From Bosea sp. Tri-49 (GTDB lineage Bacteria; Pseudomonadota; Alphaproteobacteria; Rhizobiales; Beijerinckiaceae): 64,000 nt of DNA. Under the pieces are notes generated by a model. It searched no databases. It saw only the letters and a program-made list of their open reading frames with translations, and was not told where the DNA came from. The stretch covers positions 5,599,001 to 5,663,000 of the forward strand of contig NZ_CP017946.1 of assembly GCF_003952665.1 (NCBI RefSeq), given 5' to 3'. Position numbers and translations under genes: made by a program. This document shows positions 1 through 11,609 of this stretch, in pieces (position 1 is the stretch's first letter; every line of letters starts with the position of its first letter).

Positions 1-323
1 CGAACCGCAACCTGCTGCACGAGGAGCCGCATCTGTTCGCGGCGCTGTCGCAGGCGGTCGCCAAGCGTCATGCGATCAGCCGGCGCAACCGTACCCGCGT
101 GCGCGCCTTGTTCGAGCGCGTGATCGACGACGGCATCGCCACGGGCGCGTTCGAGCCGCGCGATCGCGACCGCGCTATCGCCTTCGTGATCGATGCCACG
201 CACCGTTTCATCCACCCTGCTTCGCTGGAACTGGAGGCGGACGTGCCGCAGGCCTCGGTCGACGCCAGGCTCGCCACTTTGATCAGGGTGGCGCTGCGTA
301 CGCTTGCGACCGGTGTGATTTAA
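1..323 (+). CDS. TetR-family transcriptional regulator, C-terminal part (cut by window edge)
   Basis: An open frame is already open at the left edge (frame starting at base 3) and ends with TAA at 321-323. It encodes about 106 residues including NLLHEEPHLFAAL and a following all-helical stretch, the look of the ligand-binding and dimerisation half of a TetR repressor. The DNA-binding N-terminus lies outside the window. An ATG/GTG-initiated piece from 99 would be only a fragment of this frame and is not a separate gene. The target cannot be judged. Family call is by general resemblance, so moderate confidence. Confidence 0.6.
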   Translation, partial: NRNLLHEEPHLFAALSQAVAKRHAISRRNRTRVRALFERVIDDGIATGAFEPRDRDRAIAFVIDATHRFIHPASLELEADVPQASVDARLATLIRVALRTLATGVI

Positions 324-364
324 GAAAATGACATAATTTGTAAATTGTAACTGCCCCATTGTGA

Positions 365-1531
<1,167 letters not shown>

Positions 1532-1619
1532 GACAGACGGGTGGCGTGATGGCCGGCGGCAGCGACGCCGCTGGCCTTCCCGCCGCCGCCTTTCCCTTTA
1601 CCGGTACAGGACATCAGGC

Positions 1620-2816
<1,197 letters not shown>

Positions 2817-2825
2817 GGTAAACCG

Positions 2826-3710
2826 ATGTCCATCCTGATCGACAAGAACACCAAGGTCATCTGCCAGGGCTTCACCGGCAAGAATGGCACCTTCCACTCC
2901 GAGCAGGCGATCGCCTATGGCACGCAGATGGTCGGCGGCACTTCGCCGGGCAAAGGCGGTTCGCTCCATCTCGGCCTCCCCGTCTTCGACACCGTCGCCG
3001 AGGCGCGCGAGAAGACCGGGGCGACCGCTTCGGTCGTCTACGTGCCGCCGCCGGGCGCGGCCGATGCGATCTGCGAGGCGATCGACGCCGAGATCCCGCT
3101 GATCATCTGCATCACCGAGGGCATTCCGGTGCTCGACATGGTCAGGGTCAAGCGCTCACTCTCCGGCTCGAAGTCGCGGCTGATCGGGCCGAACTGCCCG
3201 GGTGTCGTCACCGCCGGCGAGAGCAAGATCGGCATCATGCCGGCCAACATCTTCAAGCCCGGCTCGGTCGGCATCGTCTCGCGCTCTGGCACGCTGACCT
3301 ATGAGGCGGTGTTCCAGACCACGAATGAGGGCCTCGGCCAGACCACGGCCGTCGGCATCGGCGGCGACCCGGTCAAGGGCACCGAGTTCATCGACATGCT
3401 GGAGATGTTCCTCGCCGACGAGAAGACCACGTCGATCGTGATGATCGGCGAGATCGGCGGCTCGGCCGAGGAAGAGGCGGCGCAGTTCATCAAGGACGAA
3501 GCCAAGCGCGGCCGCAAGAAGCCGATGGTCGGCTTCATCGCCGGCCGCACCGCCCCTCCCGGCCGCCGCATGGGCCATGCCGGTGCGATCATCTCCGGCG
3601 GCAAGGGCGGCGCTGAGGACAAGATCGCGGCGATGGAAGCGGCCGGTATCCGGGTCTCGCCGTCGCCGGCTCGCCTCGGAAAGACCTTGGTCGAGGTGTT
3701 GAAGGGCTGA
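2826..3710 (+). CDS. sucD: Succinate-CoA ligase, alpha subunit
   Basis: Alpha subunit partner of SucC; it carries the phosphohistidine and the CoA-binding Rossmann domain. It has 294 residues, standard length. Visible motifs are [17 protein letters not shown] (CoA domain), [22 protein letters not shown], and [17 protein letters not shown], which holds the active-site histidine (GHAGA). The start is fixed by a GAGGT Shine-Dalgarno inside the sucC stop. It is followed by a 110-bp gap with two hairpins before sucA. Confidence 0.97.
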   Translation: MSILIDKNTKVICQGFTGKNGTFHSEQAIAYGTQMVGGTSPGKGGSLHLGLPVFDTVAEAREKTGATASVVYVPPPGAADAICEAIDAEIPLIICITEGIPVLDMVRVKRSLSGSKSRLIGPNCPGVVTAGESKIGIMPANIFKPGSVGIVSRSGTLTYEAVFQTTNEGLGQTTAVGIGGDPVKGTEFIDMLEMFLADEKTTSIVMIGEIGGSAEEEAAQFIKDEAKRGRKKPMVGFIAGRTAPPGRRMGHAGAIISGGKGGAEDKIAAMEAAGIRVSPSPARLGKTLVEVLKG

Positions 3711-3725
3711 TCGTTAGGCGCGGCG

Positions 3726-3791
3726 GCCGGGGGTAACCCGGCCCTGCGCTTCCCATCAGTGATGTAGACGATGGTCGGCGCGGGGCCGACC
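3726..3791 (+). other. Two intercistronic hairpins between sucD and sucA
   Basis: The sucD-sucA gap contains two perfect inverted repeats. One is GCCGGG/CCCGGC (3726-3731 and 3737-3742, 5-nt loop); the other is GGTCGGC/GCCGACC (3773-3779 and 3785-3791, 5-nt loop). Neither is followed by a T-run, so they look more like RNA-stability or processing structures separating the ligase and dehydrogenase parts of the operon than a full terminator. Confidence 0.4.
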
Positions 3792-3820
3792 GTGACGCGG
3801 TAGGAAAAGGCAGGACGACC

Positions 3821-6778
3821 ATGGCTCGCCAGGACATCAACGAGGCTCTCGCGCAGACCGGGTTCCTCTATGGCGGCAACGCGGCCTATATCGAAGATCT
3901 CTACGCTCGCTATCAGGCCGATCCGAAGTCGGTCGATCCGGAGTGGCAGGGCTTCTTCGCCGGCCTGAACGACGACAAGCAGTCGGTCGTCGACAATGCC
4001 AAGGGCGCGTCCTGGAAGCGGCCGAACTGGCCGATCCCGGCCGGCGGCGAGCTCGTCTCGGCGCTCGACGGTAACTGGGCCGCGGTCGAGAAGGCGGTCG
4101 GCGAGAAGCTCGGCGCCAAGGCCAAGGCCGCCGGCGCGACGCTGTCGGCTGCCGATGTCCAGCAGGCGACGCGCGATTCGGTACGCGCGATCATGCTGAT
4201 CCGCGCCTACCGCATGCGCGGCCATCTCCATGCCCAGCTCGACCCGCTCGGCATCGAGAGCCAGAAGGACCCGGAGGAGCTGTCCCCGGCGGCCTTCGGC
4301 TTCTCTGACGCCGATCTCGACCGCAAGATCTTCATCGACAACGTGCTCGGCCTGGAGTTCGCCACCATCCGCGAGATGACGGCGATCCTGCAGCGGACCT
4401 ATTGCCAGACGATCGGCATCGAGTTCATGCACATCTCCGATCCCGAGCAGAAGGCCTGGCTGCAGGAGCGGATCGAGGGGCCGGACAAGGAGATCGCCTT
4501 CACCCGCGAGGGCAAGAAGGCGATCTTGAACAAGCTCGTCGAGACCGAGGGCTTCGAGAAGTTCCTCGACCTGAAGTTCACCGGTACCAAGCGCTTTGGC
4601 CTCGACGGCGGCGAGTCGCTGGTTCCGGCGCTGGAGCAGATCATCAAGCGCGGCGGTTCGCTCGGCGTGCGCGACATCGTCTTCGGCATGGCCCATCGCG
4701 GCCGCCTCAATGTGCTGACCCAGGTGCTGGGCAAGCCGCATCGGGCGCTGTTCCACGAGTTCAAGGGCGGTTCCTTTGCCCCCGACGACGTCGAGGGCTC
4801 GGGCGACGTCAAGTACCATCTCGGCGCCTCGTCGGACCGCGAGTTCGACGGCAACAACGTCCACGTCTCGCTGACCGCCAACCCGTCGCATCTCGAGATC
4901 GTCGATCCCGTCGTGCTCGGCAAGGTCCGCGCCAAGCAGGACCAGTTCGGCGACATCGTCGAGCGCTCCAAGGTGCTGCCGCTGCTGATACATGGCGATG
5001 CCGCCTTCGCCGGCCAGGGCGTGGTGGCCGAGTGCCTCGGCCTGTCGGGACTGAAGGGCCACCGCACCGGCGGCTCGCTGCACTTCATCATCAACAACCA
5101 GATCGGTTTCACCACCTATCCGCGCTATTCGCGCTCCTCGCCCTATCCGTCGGACGTGGCGAAGATGGTCGAGGCCCCGGTCTTCCATGTGAACGGTGAT
5201 GATCCGGAGGCGGTGGTCTTCGCCTCCAAGATCGCGATCGAGTTCCGGCAGAAGTTCCACAAGCCGGTCGTGATCGACATGTTCTGCTACCGTCGCTTCG
5301 GCCATAACGAAGGCGACGAGCCGGGCTTCACCCAGCCGCTGATGTACCGCAAGATCCGCGGCCACAAGTCGACGCTGGAGCTCTACAGCGCCAAGCTCGA
5401 GGCCGAGGGCGTGATCAAGCCGGGCGAACTCGACCAGATGCGCGCTGCCTGGAAGGACAGGCTCGAGGTCGAGTTCGACGCCGGCCAGGCCTTCAAGCCA
5501 AACAAGGCCGACTGGCTCGACGGCCGCTGGGCCGGCATGAAGGCGATCCGCGCCGACGAGGACGACCCGCGCCGCGGCGCGACCGGCGTTCCGGAAGCGG
5601 TGCTGAAGGAGATCACGCAGAAGATCACCGAGGTCCCGGAAGGCTTCAACGTCCACAAGACGATCCAGCGCTTCCTCGACAACCGCCGCAAGGCGGTCGA
5701 GAGCGGGCAGGGCATCGACTGGGCGACGGCGGAAGCGCTCGCTTTCGGCTCGCTGCTGCTCGACGGCAACCCGGTGCGCCTCTCCGGCCAGGATTGCGAG
5801 CGCGGCACCTTCTCACAGCGTCATTCCGTGCTGATCGATCAGGAGACCGAGGCCCGTCACACCTCGCTGAACAACATCCGCGAGGGTCAGGCGCGCTACG
5901 AGGTCATCAACTCGATGCTCTCGGAAGAGGCGGTGCTCGGTTTCGAATACGGCTATACCCTGTCGGAGCCGAATGCGCTGACGATGTGGGAGGCGCAGTT
6001 CGGCGACTTCGCCAATGGCGCACAGGTCGTGTTCGACCAGTTCATCTCCTCGGGCGAGCGCAAGTGGCTGCGCATGTCGGGTCTGGTCTGCCTGCTGCCG
6101 CATGGCTATGAGGGCCAGGGGCCGGAGCACTCCTCGGCTCGCCTCGAGCGCTTCCTGCAGATGTGCGCCGAGGACAACATGCAGGTGGCGAACTGCTCGA
6201 CCCCTGCGAGCTATTTCCACATCCTGCGCCGCCAGCTGAAGCGCGACTTCCGCAAGCCGCTGATCCTGATGACGCCGAAGTCGCTGCTGCGCCACAAGCG
6301 CTGCGTCTCCGACCTCAGCGAGCTGGCTGAGGGCTCGACCTTTCACCGCGTGCTGCACGACGATGCCGAGCGCGGCAAGTCGACCACCAAGCTGGTCAAG
6401 GATTCGAAGATCCGCCGCGTCGTGCTCTGCTCGGGCAAGGTCTATTTCGACCTGCTTGAGGAGCGCGAGAAGCGCGGTATCGACGATGTCTATCTGATGC
6501 GCGTCGAGCAGCTCTATCCGTTCCCGCTGAAGTCGCTGGCGCAGGAGCTGGCGCGCTTCAAGAGCGCCGACGTCGTCTGGTGCCAGGAAGAGCCGAAGAA
6601 CCAGGGTTCCTGGACCTTCGTCGAGCCCTATCTGGAGTGGGTGCTGGGCCATGCCGGCTCGAAGTCGAAGCGGCCGCGCTATGTCGGCCGCCCGGCCTCG
6701 GCTGCGACCGCGACCGGCCTGATGTCGAAGCATACTGCCCAGCTCAACGCATTCCTGGACGAGACCTTCGCGGTCTGA
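3821..6778 (+). CDS. sucA: 2-oxoglutarate dehydrogenase E1 component
   Basis: Thiamine-diphosphate E1 of the 2-oxoglutarate dehydrogenase complex; it decarboxylates 2-oxoglutarate and passes the succinyl group to the E2 lipoyl arm. It has 985 residues, the normal size. The N-terminal segment (FLYGGNAAYIEDLYARY) is the E1o E2-docking region. The ThDP core shows FGMAHRGRLNVL, HGDAAFAGQGVVAE and INNQIGFTT. The C-terminal part has the transketolase pyrimidine domain (FEYGYTL, HGYEGQGPEHSSAR) and ends with a typical E1o tail. The start has an AGG ribosome site and lies 37 bp before sucB. Confidence 0.97.
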   Translation: MARQDINEALAQTGFLYGGNAAYIEDLYARYQADPKSVDPEWQGFFAGLNDDKQSVVDNAKGASWKRPNWPIPAGGELVSALDGNWAAVEKAVGEKLGAKAKAAGATLSAADVQQATRDSVRAIMLIRAYRMRGHLHAQLDPLGIESQKDPEELSPAAFGFSDADLDRKIFIDNVLGLEFATIREMTAILQRTYCQTIGIEFMHISDPEQKAWLQERIEGPDKEIAFTREGKKAILNKLVETEGFEKFLDLKFTGTKRFGLDGGESLVPALEQIIKRGGSLGVRDIVFGMAHRGRLNVLTQVLGKPHRALFHEFKGGSFAPDDVEGSGDVKYHLGASSDREFDGNNVHVSLTANPSHLEIVDPVVLGKVRAKQDQFGDIVERSKVLPLLIHGDAAFAGQGVVAECLGLSGLKGHRTGGSLHFIINNQIGFTTYPRYSRSSPYPSDVAKMVEAPVFHVNGDDPEAVVFASKIAIEFRQKFHKPVVIDMFCYRRFGHNEGDEPGFTQPLMYRKIRGHKSTLELYSAKLEAEGVIKPGELDQMRAAWKDRLEVEFDAGQAFKPNKADWLDGRWAGMKAIRADEDDPRRGATGVPEAVLKEITQKITEVPEGFNVHKTIQRFLDNRRKAVESGQGIDWATAEALAFGSLLLDGNPVRLSGQDCERGTFSQRHSVLIDQETEARHTSLNNIREGQARYEVINSMLSEEAVLGFEYGYTLSEPNALTMWEAQFGDFANGAQVVFDQFISSGERKWLRMSGLVCLLPHGYEGQGPEHSSARLERFLQMCAEDNMQVANCSTPASYFHILRRQLKRDFRKPLILMTPKSLLRHKRCVSDLSELAEGSTFHRVLHDDAERGKSTTKLVKDSKIRRVVLCSGKVYFDLLEEREKRGIDDVYLMRVEQLYPFPLKSLAQELARFKSADVVWCQEEPKNQGSWTFVEPYLEWVLGHAGSKSKRPRYVGRPASAATATGLMSKHTAQLNAFLDETFAV

Positions 6779-6815
6779 TCCTTCGCCTGATTAAAGACAC
6801 GAGAAGAGGCCTGAC

Positions 6816-8042
6816 ATGGCGACCGAAATCCGCGTTCCCACCCTCGGCGAATCCGTTTCCGAGGCCACCATCGGCAAGTGGTTCAAGAAGCCGGGCGACG
6901 CGGTGAAGGCGGACGAGCCTTTGGTCGAGCTCGAGACCGACAAGGTCACGCTCGAGGTCAACGCGCCGGCAGCCGGCGTGCTCGGCGAGATCGTCGCCAA
7001 GGAAGGCGAGACCGTCGGTGTCAGCGCGCTGCTCGGCACCATCGCCGCCGGCGACGGCAAGGCGGCTGCCGCTCCGGCCAAGCCTGCTGCCGAAGCGCCG
7101 AAGCCGGCCGCCGCCGCTCCAGCCGCTACCGCGCCGGCGACCAAGGCGGCCGATTCCGGTCCGGCCGTCTCGCGCCTCGCCGCCGAGAGCGGTGTCGATC
7201 CGTCCAAGGTTGCAGCTTCCGGCAAGGATGGCCGCGTCACCAAGGGTGATATGCTGGCGGCAATCGCGACCGGCCCGGCCGTCGTCGCTGCCGCGCCTGC
7301 CGCTCCGATCCAGGTCAGGGCGCCGTCGGCTCCGGACGACGCCTCGCGCGAAGAGCGCGTGAAGATGACCAAGCTGCGCCAGACCATCGCGCGCCGCCTC
7401 AAGGAAGCGCAGACCAACGCCGCGATGCTGACCACCTTCAACGAGGTGGACATGACCAACGTCATGGCGCTGCGCAACCAGTACAAGGACGTGTTCGAGA
7501 AGAAGCACGGCGTGAAGCTCGGCTTCATGGGCTTCTTCGTAAAGGCCTGCGTGCAGGCGCTGAAGGAGATCCCGGCGGTCAACGCCGAAATCGACGGCAC
7601 TGACATCGTCTACAAGAACTACTACCACATCGGCGTCGCCGTCGGCACCGACAAGGGCCTGGTCGTGCCGGTGGTGCGCGATGCCGACGAGCTCTCCATC
7701 GCCGGCGTCGAGAAGAAGATCGGCGAGTTCGGCAAGAAGGCTAGAGACGGCGCCCTCAAGATCGAGGAGATGCAGGGCGGCACCTTCACCATCTCGAATG
7801 GCGGCGTCTACGGCTCGCTGATGTCGACCCCGATCCTGAACGCGCCGCAATCGGCGATCCTGGGCATGCATAAGATCCAGGAGCGTCCGATGGTTGTCGG
7901 CGGCCAGATCGTGATCCGTCCGATGATGTATCTCGCAGTGAGCTACGATCACCGCATCATCGACGGCAAGGAAGCCGTGACCTTCCTTGTCCGCGTCAAG
8001 GAAGGCCTGGAGGACCCGGCGCGCCTCGTTCTCGACCTCTGA
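6816..8042 (+). CDS. sucB: 2-oxoglutarate dehydrogenase E2, dihydrolipoyllysine succinyltransferase
   Basis: Core acyltransferase of the 2-oxoglutarate dehydrogenase complex, 408 residues. The single lipoyl domain has the modification site ETDKVTLEV with Lys43. An Ala/Pro-rich linker (about residues 85-120) leads to the E1/E3-binding subdomain ([14 protein letters not shown]) and then the catalytic domain, with the active-site SYDHRIIDG near the C-terminus. The ribosome site AGAAGAGG precedes the ATG. Two small genes separate it from lpd, which supplies E3. Confidence 0.97.
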   Translation: MATEIRVPTLGESVSEATIGKWFKKPGDAVKADEPLVELETDKVTLEVNAPAAGVLGEIVAKEGETVGVSALLGTIAAGDGKAAAAPAKPAAEAPKPAAAAPAATAPATKAADSGPAVSRLAAESGVDPSKVAASGKDGRVTKGDMLAAIATGPAVVAAAPAAPIQVRAPSAPDDASREERVKMTKLRQTIARRLKEAQTNAAMLTTFNEVDMTNVMALRNQYKDVFEKKHGVKLGFMGFFVKACVQALKEIPAVNAEIDGTDIVYKNYYHIGVAVGTDKGLVVPVVRDADELSIAGVEKKIGEFGKKARDGALKIEEMQGGTFTISNGGVYGSLMSTPILNAPQSAILGMHKIQERPMVVGGQIVIRPMMYLAVSYDHRIIDGKEAVTFLVRVKEGLEDPARLVLDL

Positions 8043-8053
8043 GACCTTGCCTG

Positions 8054-8440
8054 ATGGCGATCCCGGCAAAGCTCGTCGCTGTTGGCCTCGCCATTGCCGG
8101 CATCATCAACCTGTTGCCGACGATTGGCGTGGCCGGGGTCGGCTGGCTGCGCTCGCTCTACGGTTTCGAGATCGCCAATCCCGATCTCGAAATCCTGCTG
8201 CGGCACCGCGCCATCTTGTTCGGGATCGTGGGCGCGCTGCTGCTGGCGGCCGCCTTCCGACCCGGGCTGCGCGAGGTGGCGGTGCTCGTCGCTGGCGCGA
8301 GCATGGCGAGTTTCATCGTGATCGCGCTCCTCGTCGGCGGCTATGGCCCCGCGATCAGGAAGGTCGTGATCGCCGACATTATCGGACTCCTGGCCCTCGT
8401 GCCGGCGATAATCGCGCGGTTGGCGCCGTCGCATCGATAG
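8054..8440 (+). CDS. Small four-helix membrane protein, function unknown
   Basis: 128 residues with about four hydrophobic segments (around residues 5-25, 52-68, 75-98 and 105-124) separated by short charged loops with Arg/Lys, so an inner-membrane protein. I do not recognise a named family. It starts 11 bp after the sucB stop and is on the same strand as the dehydrogenase genes, so it is probably co-transcribed with them. Nothing in the sequence links it chemically to the complex. Confidence 0.6.
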   Translation: MAIPAKLVAVGLAIAGIINLLPTIGVAGVGWLRSLYGFEIANPDLEILLRHRAILFGIVGALLLAAAFRPGLREVAVLVAGASMASFIVIALLVGGYGPAIRKVVIADIIGLLALVPAIIARLAPSHR

Positions 8441-8504
8441 GGTGGGGTAACGAAGTTGCTGGCGCAGTCCGATGTGATCGTTCGATCCGCTTAGGAGACG
8501 GAGC

Positions 8505-8933
8505 ATGGCTTTCGGACCCAATCCGCCACCGATCCAGGCGCATATCTGCGTCAAGGGCGGCGATGCGGCGATCGCCTTCTACGAGAACGCCTTCGGTGCC
8601 GAGTGCACCTTCAAGGCCATGGCTGATGACGGCCAGCGCGTAATGCACGCCAATCTCGCGCTCTTCGGCGGCGAGGTCATGCTGCATGACGAGTTCCCGG
8701 AGTTCGGCGGCGATGTCATGGCGCCGAGCTCGCATGGCGGCGCCAGCATCGCGATCAGCATCAATCTGCCAACGCCGGCCGATGTCGATGCCGCCATCGC
8801 GAGGGCCGAAGCCGCCGGTGCAAATGTCGTCATGCCGGCGAGCGACGTGTTCTGGGGTGCGCGTTATGCGCGCCTGCGCGATCCCTTCGGCCATGTCTGG
8901 GCCTTCAACGCGCCGCTGGCGCAGCAATCGTAA
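8505..8933 (+). CDS. VOC-superfamily (glyoxalase/PhnB-like) protein
   Basis: 142 residues in two beta-alpha-beta-beta-beta halves of the vicinal-oxygen-chelate fold. The start, PPPIQAHICVKGGDAAIAFY, and the end, ARLRDPFGHVWAFNA, are typical of the PhnB-like branch (DPFGHxW near the C-terminus). These proteins are often of unknown substrate. An AGGAGAC ribosome site precedes the ATG. It lies between sucB and lpd, 21 bp before lpd. Confidence 0.75.
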   Translation: MAFGPNPPPIQAHICVKGGDAAIAFYENAFGAECTFKAMADDGQRVMHANLALFGGEVMLHDEFPEFGGDVMAPSSHGGASIAISINLPTPADVDAAIARAEAAGANVVMPASDVFWGARYARLRDPFGHVWAFNAPLAQQS

Positions 8934-8954
8934 AAACTGACCGAAAGAGAGACC

Positions 8955-10355
8955 ATGTCCTACGATCTCGTCGTCATCGGAACCGGCCCTGGCGGCTATG
9001 TCTGCGCCATCCGTGCCGCCCAGCTCGGCCTCAAGGTCGCGGTGGTCGAGAAGCGCAAGACCCATGGCGGCACCTGCCTGAATGTCGGCTGCATCCCCTC
9101 AAAGGCGCTGTTGCACGCGTCCGAGATGTTCGAGGAAGCCGGCCATACCTTCGAGAGCCTCGGCATCAATGTCGGCAAGCCCAAGCTCGATCTGAAGCAG
9201 ATGATGGTCCACAAGCAGGAGACCATCGACGCCAACGTCAACGGCGTCGCCTTCCTGCTGAAGAAGAACAAGATCGAGCCGTTCCACGGCACGGCCTCGA
9301 TTCCGGCCGCCGGCAAGGTCGTCGTCACCGGCGAGGACGGCAAGACGCAGGAACTCGTGACCAAGAACATCGTCATCGCCACCGGTTCTGAATCGGCGGC
9401 GCTGCCGGGCGTCACGACCGACGAGAAGACGGTGGTGACCTCGACCGGCGCGCTCGAACTCGGTTCGGTGCCGAAGGAATTGCTGGTGGTCGGCGCCGGC
9501 GTGATCGGCCTCGAGATCGGCTCGGTCTGGGGCAGGCTCGGCGCCAAGGTCACCGTGGTCGAGTATCTCGACCGCATCCTGCCCGGCATGGATGACGAGA
9601 TCGCCAAGCAGTTCCAGCGCATCCTGCAGAAGCAGGGCTTCACCTTCCATCTCGGCTCGAAGGTCACCAAGGTCGAGACCGGCAAGAAGGGCGGCGCCAC
9701 CGTCACGGTCGAGCCTGCCGCCGGCGGCGAGGCCAAGACGCTGAACGCCGACATCGTGCTCGTCTCGATCGGCCGGCGCCCGAACACGGACGGGCTCGGC
9801 CTCGACAAGGCCGGCGTCGCGACCGAGCGTGGGCGCGTCGTCATCGACGACCACTTCAAGACCAATGTCGACGGCATCTATGCGATCGGGGACGTGGTGC
9901 GCGGGCCGATGCTGGCGCACAAGGCCGAGGATGAAGGCGTCGCCGTTGCCGAGATCCTCGCCGGCAAGCACGGCCATGTGAACTACGACGCGATTCCCGG
10001 CATCGTCTACACCGCTCCGGAGGTGGCAGCGATTGGCAAGACCGAGGAGGAGCTGAAGGCCGCGGGCATCGCCTACAAGGTCGGCAAGTTCCCGTTCACG
10101 GCCAATGGCCGGGCGCGGGCGATGCGGCACACCGACGGCTTCGTCAAGTTCCTCGCCGATGCGGCGACCGACAAGGTGCTCGGCTGCCACATCATCGGCC
10201 CGCATGCCGGCGACCTGATCGCAGAGGTGACGGTGCTGATGGAGTTCGGCGGCTCGGCCGAGGATCTGGCCCGCACTTGCCACGCCCATCCGACGCTGGC
10301 CGAGGCCGTCAAGGAAGCGGCGCTCGCCGTCGACAAGCGCCCGATCCACATGTGA
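8955..10355 (+). CDS. lpd: Dihydrolipoyl dehydrogenase (E3)
   Basis: FAD flavoenzyme that reoxidises dihydrolipoamide for 2-oxoacid dehydrogenase complexes, 466 residues. The N-terminal FAD site is [16 protein letters not shown]. The redox disulphide is in [16 protein letters not shown]. An NAD-binding [13 protein letters not shown] is followed by the second FAD motif ending in [20 protein letters not shown]. The C-terminal interface carries the catalytic base in HAHPTLAEA. An AAAGAGAG ribosome site precedes the start. It is the last gene of the suc block and converges on folD. Confidence 0.97.
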   Translation: MSYDLVVIGTGPGGYVCAIRAAQLGLKVAVVEKRKTHGGTCLNVGCIPSKALLHASEMFEEAGHTFESLGINVGKPKLDLKQMMVHKQETIDANVNGVAFLLKKNKIEPFHGTASIPAAGKVVVTGEDGKTQELVTKNIVIATGSESAALPGVTTDEKTVVTSTGALELGSVPKELLVVGAGVIGLEIGSVWGRLGAKVTVVEYLDRILPGMDDEIAKQFQRILQKQGFTFHLGSKVTKVETGKKGGATVTVEPAAGGEAKTLNADIVLVSIGRRPNTDGLGLDKAGVATERGRVVIDDHFKTNVDGIYAIGDVVRGPMLAHKAEDEGVAVAEILAGKHGHVNYDAIPGIVYTAPEVAAIGKTEEELKAAGIAYKVGKFPFTANGRARAMRHTDGFVKFLADAATDKVLGCHIIGPHAGDLIAEVTVLMEFGGSAEDLARTCHAHPTLAEAVKEAALAVDKRPIHM

Positions 10356-10365
10356 GCGGGGCCAT

Positions 10366-10470
10366 GCACGTCATTCTCGGGCGGCGCTCAGCGCCAACCC
10401 GGGAATCTCGTGCAGAATGGGGCGCCTTCTCGTCCTGAGATGCTCGAGTCTTCGCCCGAGCATGACGTGC
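10366..10470. repeat. Intergenic double-hairpin repeat, copy 1
   Basis: The element is bounded by a 16-bp inverted repeat, GCACGTCATTCTCGGG (10366-10381) against the complement of CCCGAGCATGACGTGC (10455-10470), with one mismatch. Inside, the left half folds as ATTC-t-CGGG-c-GGCGCT / AGCGCC-aa-CCCG-g-GAAT (10373-10406) and the right half as ATGCTCG/CGAGCAT (10440-10463). It lies between the convergent lpd and folD genes, where it could end transcription both ways. Related copies are at 27201 and 41032. Confidence 0.75.
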
Positions 10471-10474
10471 CTTG

Positions 10475-11329
10475 TCAGCCCCGCCGCGCGCGATAGGCGG
10501 TGAGCGTGTTGCGGAGCAGGCAGGCGATCGTCGTCGGGCCGACACCGCCCGGAACCGGCGTGATTGCGCCGGCAACCTCGGCCGCCTCGGCATAGTCGAC
10601 ATCGCCGGCGAGCTTGCCATCGGGCATGCGGTTGATGCCGACATCGATCACCGTCGCTCCGGGCTTGATCCAGTCGCCCTTGACCATCCGAGGGCGCCCC
10701 ACGGCGGCGACGACGATATCGGCGCGCTTCACCACGGCCGGGAGGTCGCGCGTGCGCGAATGAGCGATGGTGACGGTGCAGTCGGCTTGCAGCAGCAATT
10801 GCGCGACCGGGCGGCCGACGAGCTCCGAGCGGCCGATGACGACCGCTTCCAGCCCTGACAGCGAAGGCAGCGTCTGCTTCAGCAGCAGCATGCAGCCGAG
10901 CGGCGTGCAAGGCACGAGACCGTTCTTGCCACCGGCGAGCAGGCCGGCATTGATCGGGTGGAGCCCATCGACATCCTTGGCCGGGTCGATGGCGTCGATG
11001 ATGCGGCCGGTGTCGATATGCTTCGGCAGCGGCAACTGGACAAGGATGCCGTCGACGCCGTCATCGGCGTTCAGTTCGGCGATCTTCGCGAGCAGCGCCG
11101 CTTCGGTCGTCTCGGCCGGCAGGCGATGGGCGACCGAGTTCATGCCGATCTCGGCCGCGAGCTTCTCCTTGGAGGCGACATAGACCTTGCTGGCCGGGTC
11201 CTCGCCGACGAGCACGACATGCAGGCCGGGCGCCGGCTTGCCGGCTGCCTTAAGCGCCGCGACCTCGCGGCCGATCTCGGCCCGCAATTCAGCCGCTGCC
11301 GCCTTGCCATCGATGATGCGTGCCGTCAT
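10475..11329 (-). CDS. folD: Bifunctional methylenetetrahydrofolate dehydrogenase / methenyltetrahydrofolate cyclohydrolase
   Basis: Interconverts 5,10-methylene- and 10-formyl-tetrahydrofolate, a one-carbon supply step in the cytosol. It has 284 residues from [15 protein letters not shown]. Motifs include [13 protein letters not shown] with the catalytic lysine, [14 protein letters not shown], the NADP-site [17 protein letters not shown], and the C-terminal [13 protein letters not shown]. The open frame runs 17 codons further upstream, but the family start is the Met at 11329. It is the only gene on the minus strand here and converges on lpd. Confidence 0.95.
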   Translation of the reverse strand: MTARIIDGKAAAAELRAEIGREVAALKAAGKPAPGLHVVLVGEDPASKVYVASKEKLAAEIGMNSVAHRLPAETTEAALLAKIAELNADDGVDGILVQLPLPKHIDTGRIIDAIDPAKDVDGLHPINAGLLAGGKNGLVPCTPLGCMLLLKQTLPSLSGLEAVVIGRSELVGRPVAQLLLQADCTVTIAHSRTRDLPAVVKRADIVVAAVGRPRMVKGDWIKPGATVIDVGINRMPDGKLAGDVDYAEAAEVAGAITPVPGGVGPTTIACLLRNTLTAYRARRG

Positions 11330-11609
11330 GACCAGCTCCGTCCTGCGCCGCTTGATCGCCAATCGTCCTGTTGGACGCAAAACGGCGATCCAGCTCCTTG
11401 TTGAGGCATCGGATCGAAAAGTGGATTCCAGTTTTCAGTTTGATGCTCTGCGCCGTTCTCTTGCTGCATCGCGACAGAACGGACAAGTGCAGCCTTGCCC
11501 TGAATGTCTCGCAGGTGGGGATGTCGCCGGCGCCGCTTGATTGGGGCGCGGCGAGCCAGCATGGTCGGCCGATGATTCAGAAGGCGGCGTGCAAGCCGGA
11601 GACAGCGAC

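Noticed and set aside
3299..5656. Very long open frame (785 codons) on the strand opposite sucD/sucA
   Set aside because: It is the antisense shadow of sucA and sucD in GC-rich DNA; it has no family motifs, no ribosome site, and the opposite strand encodes clear SucD and SucA.
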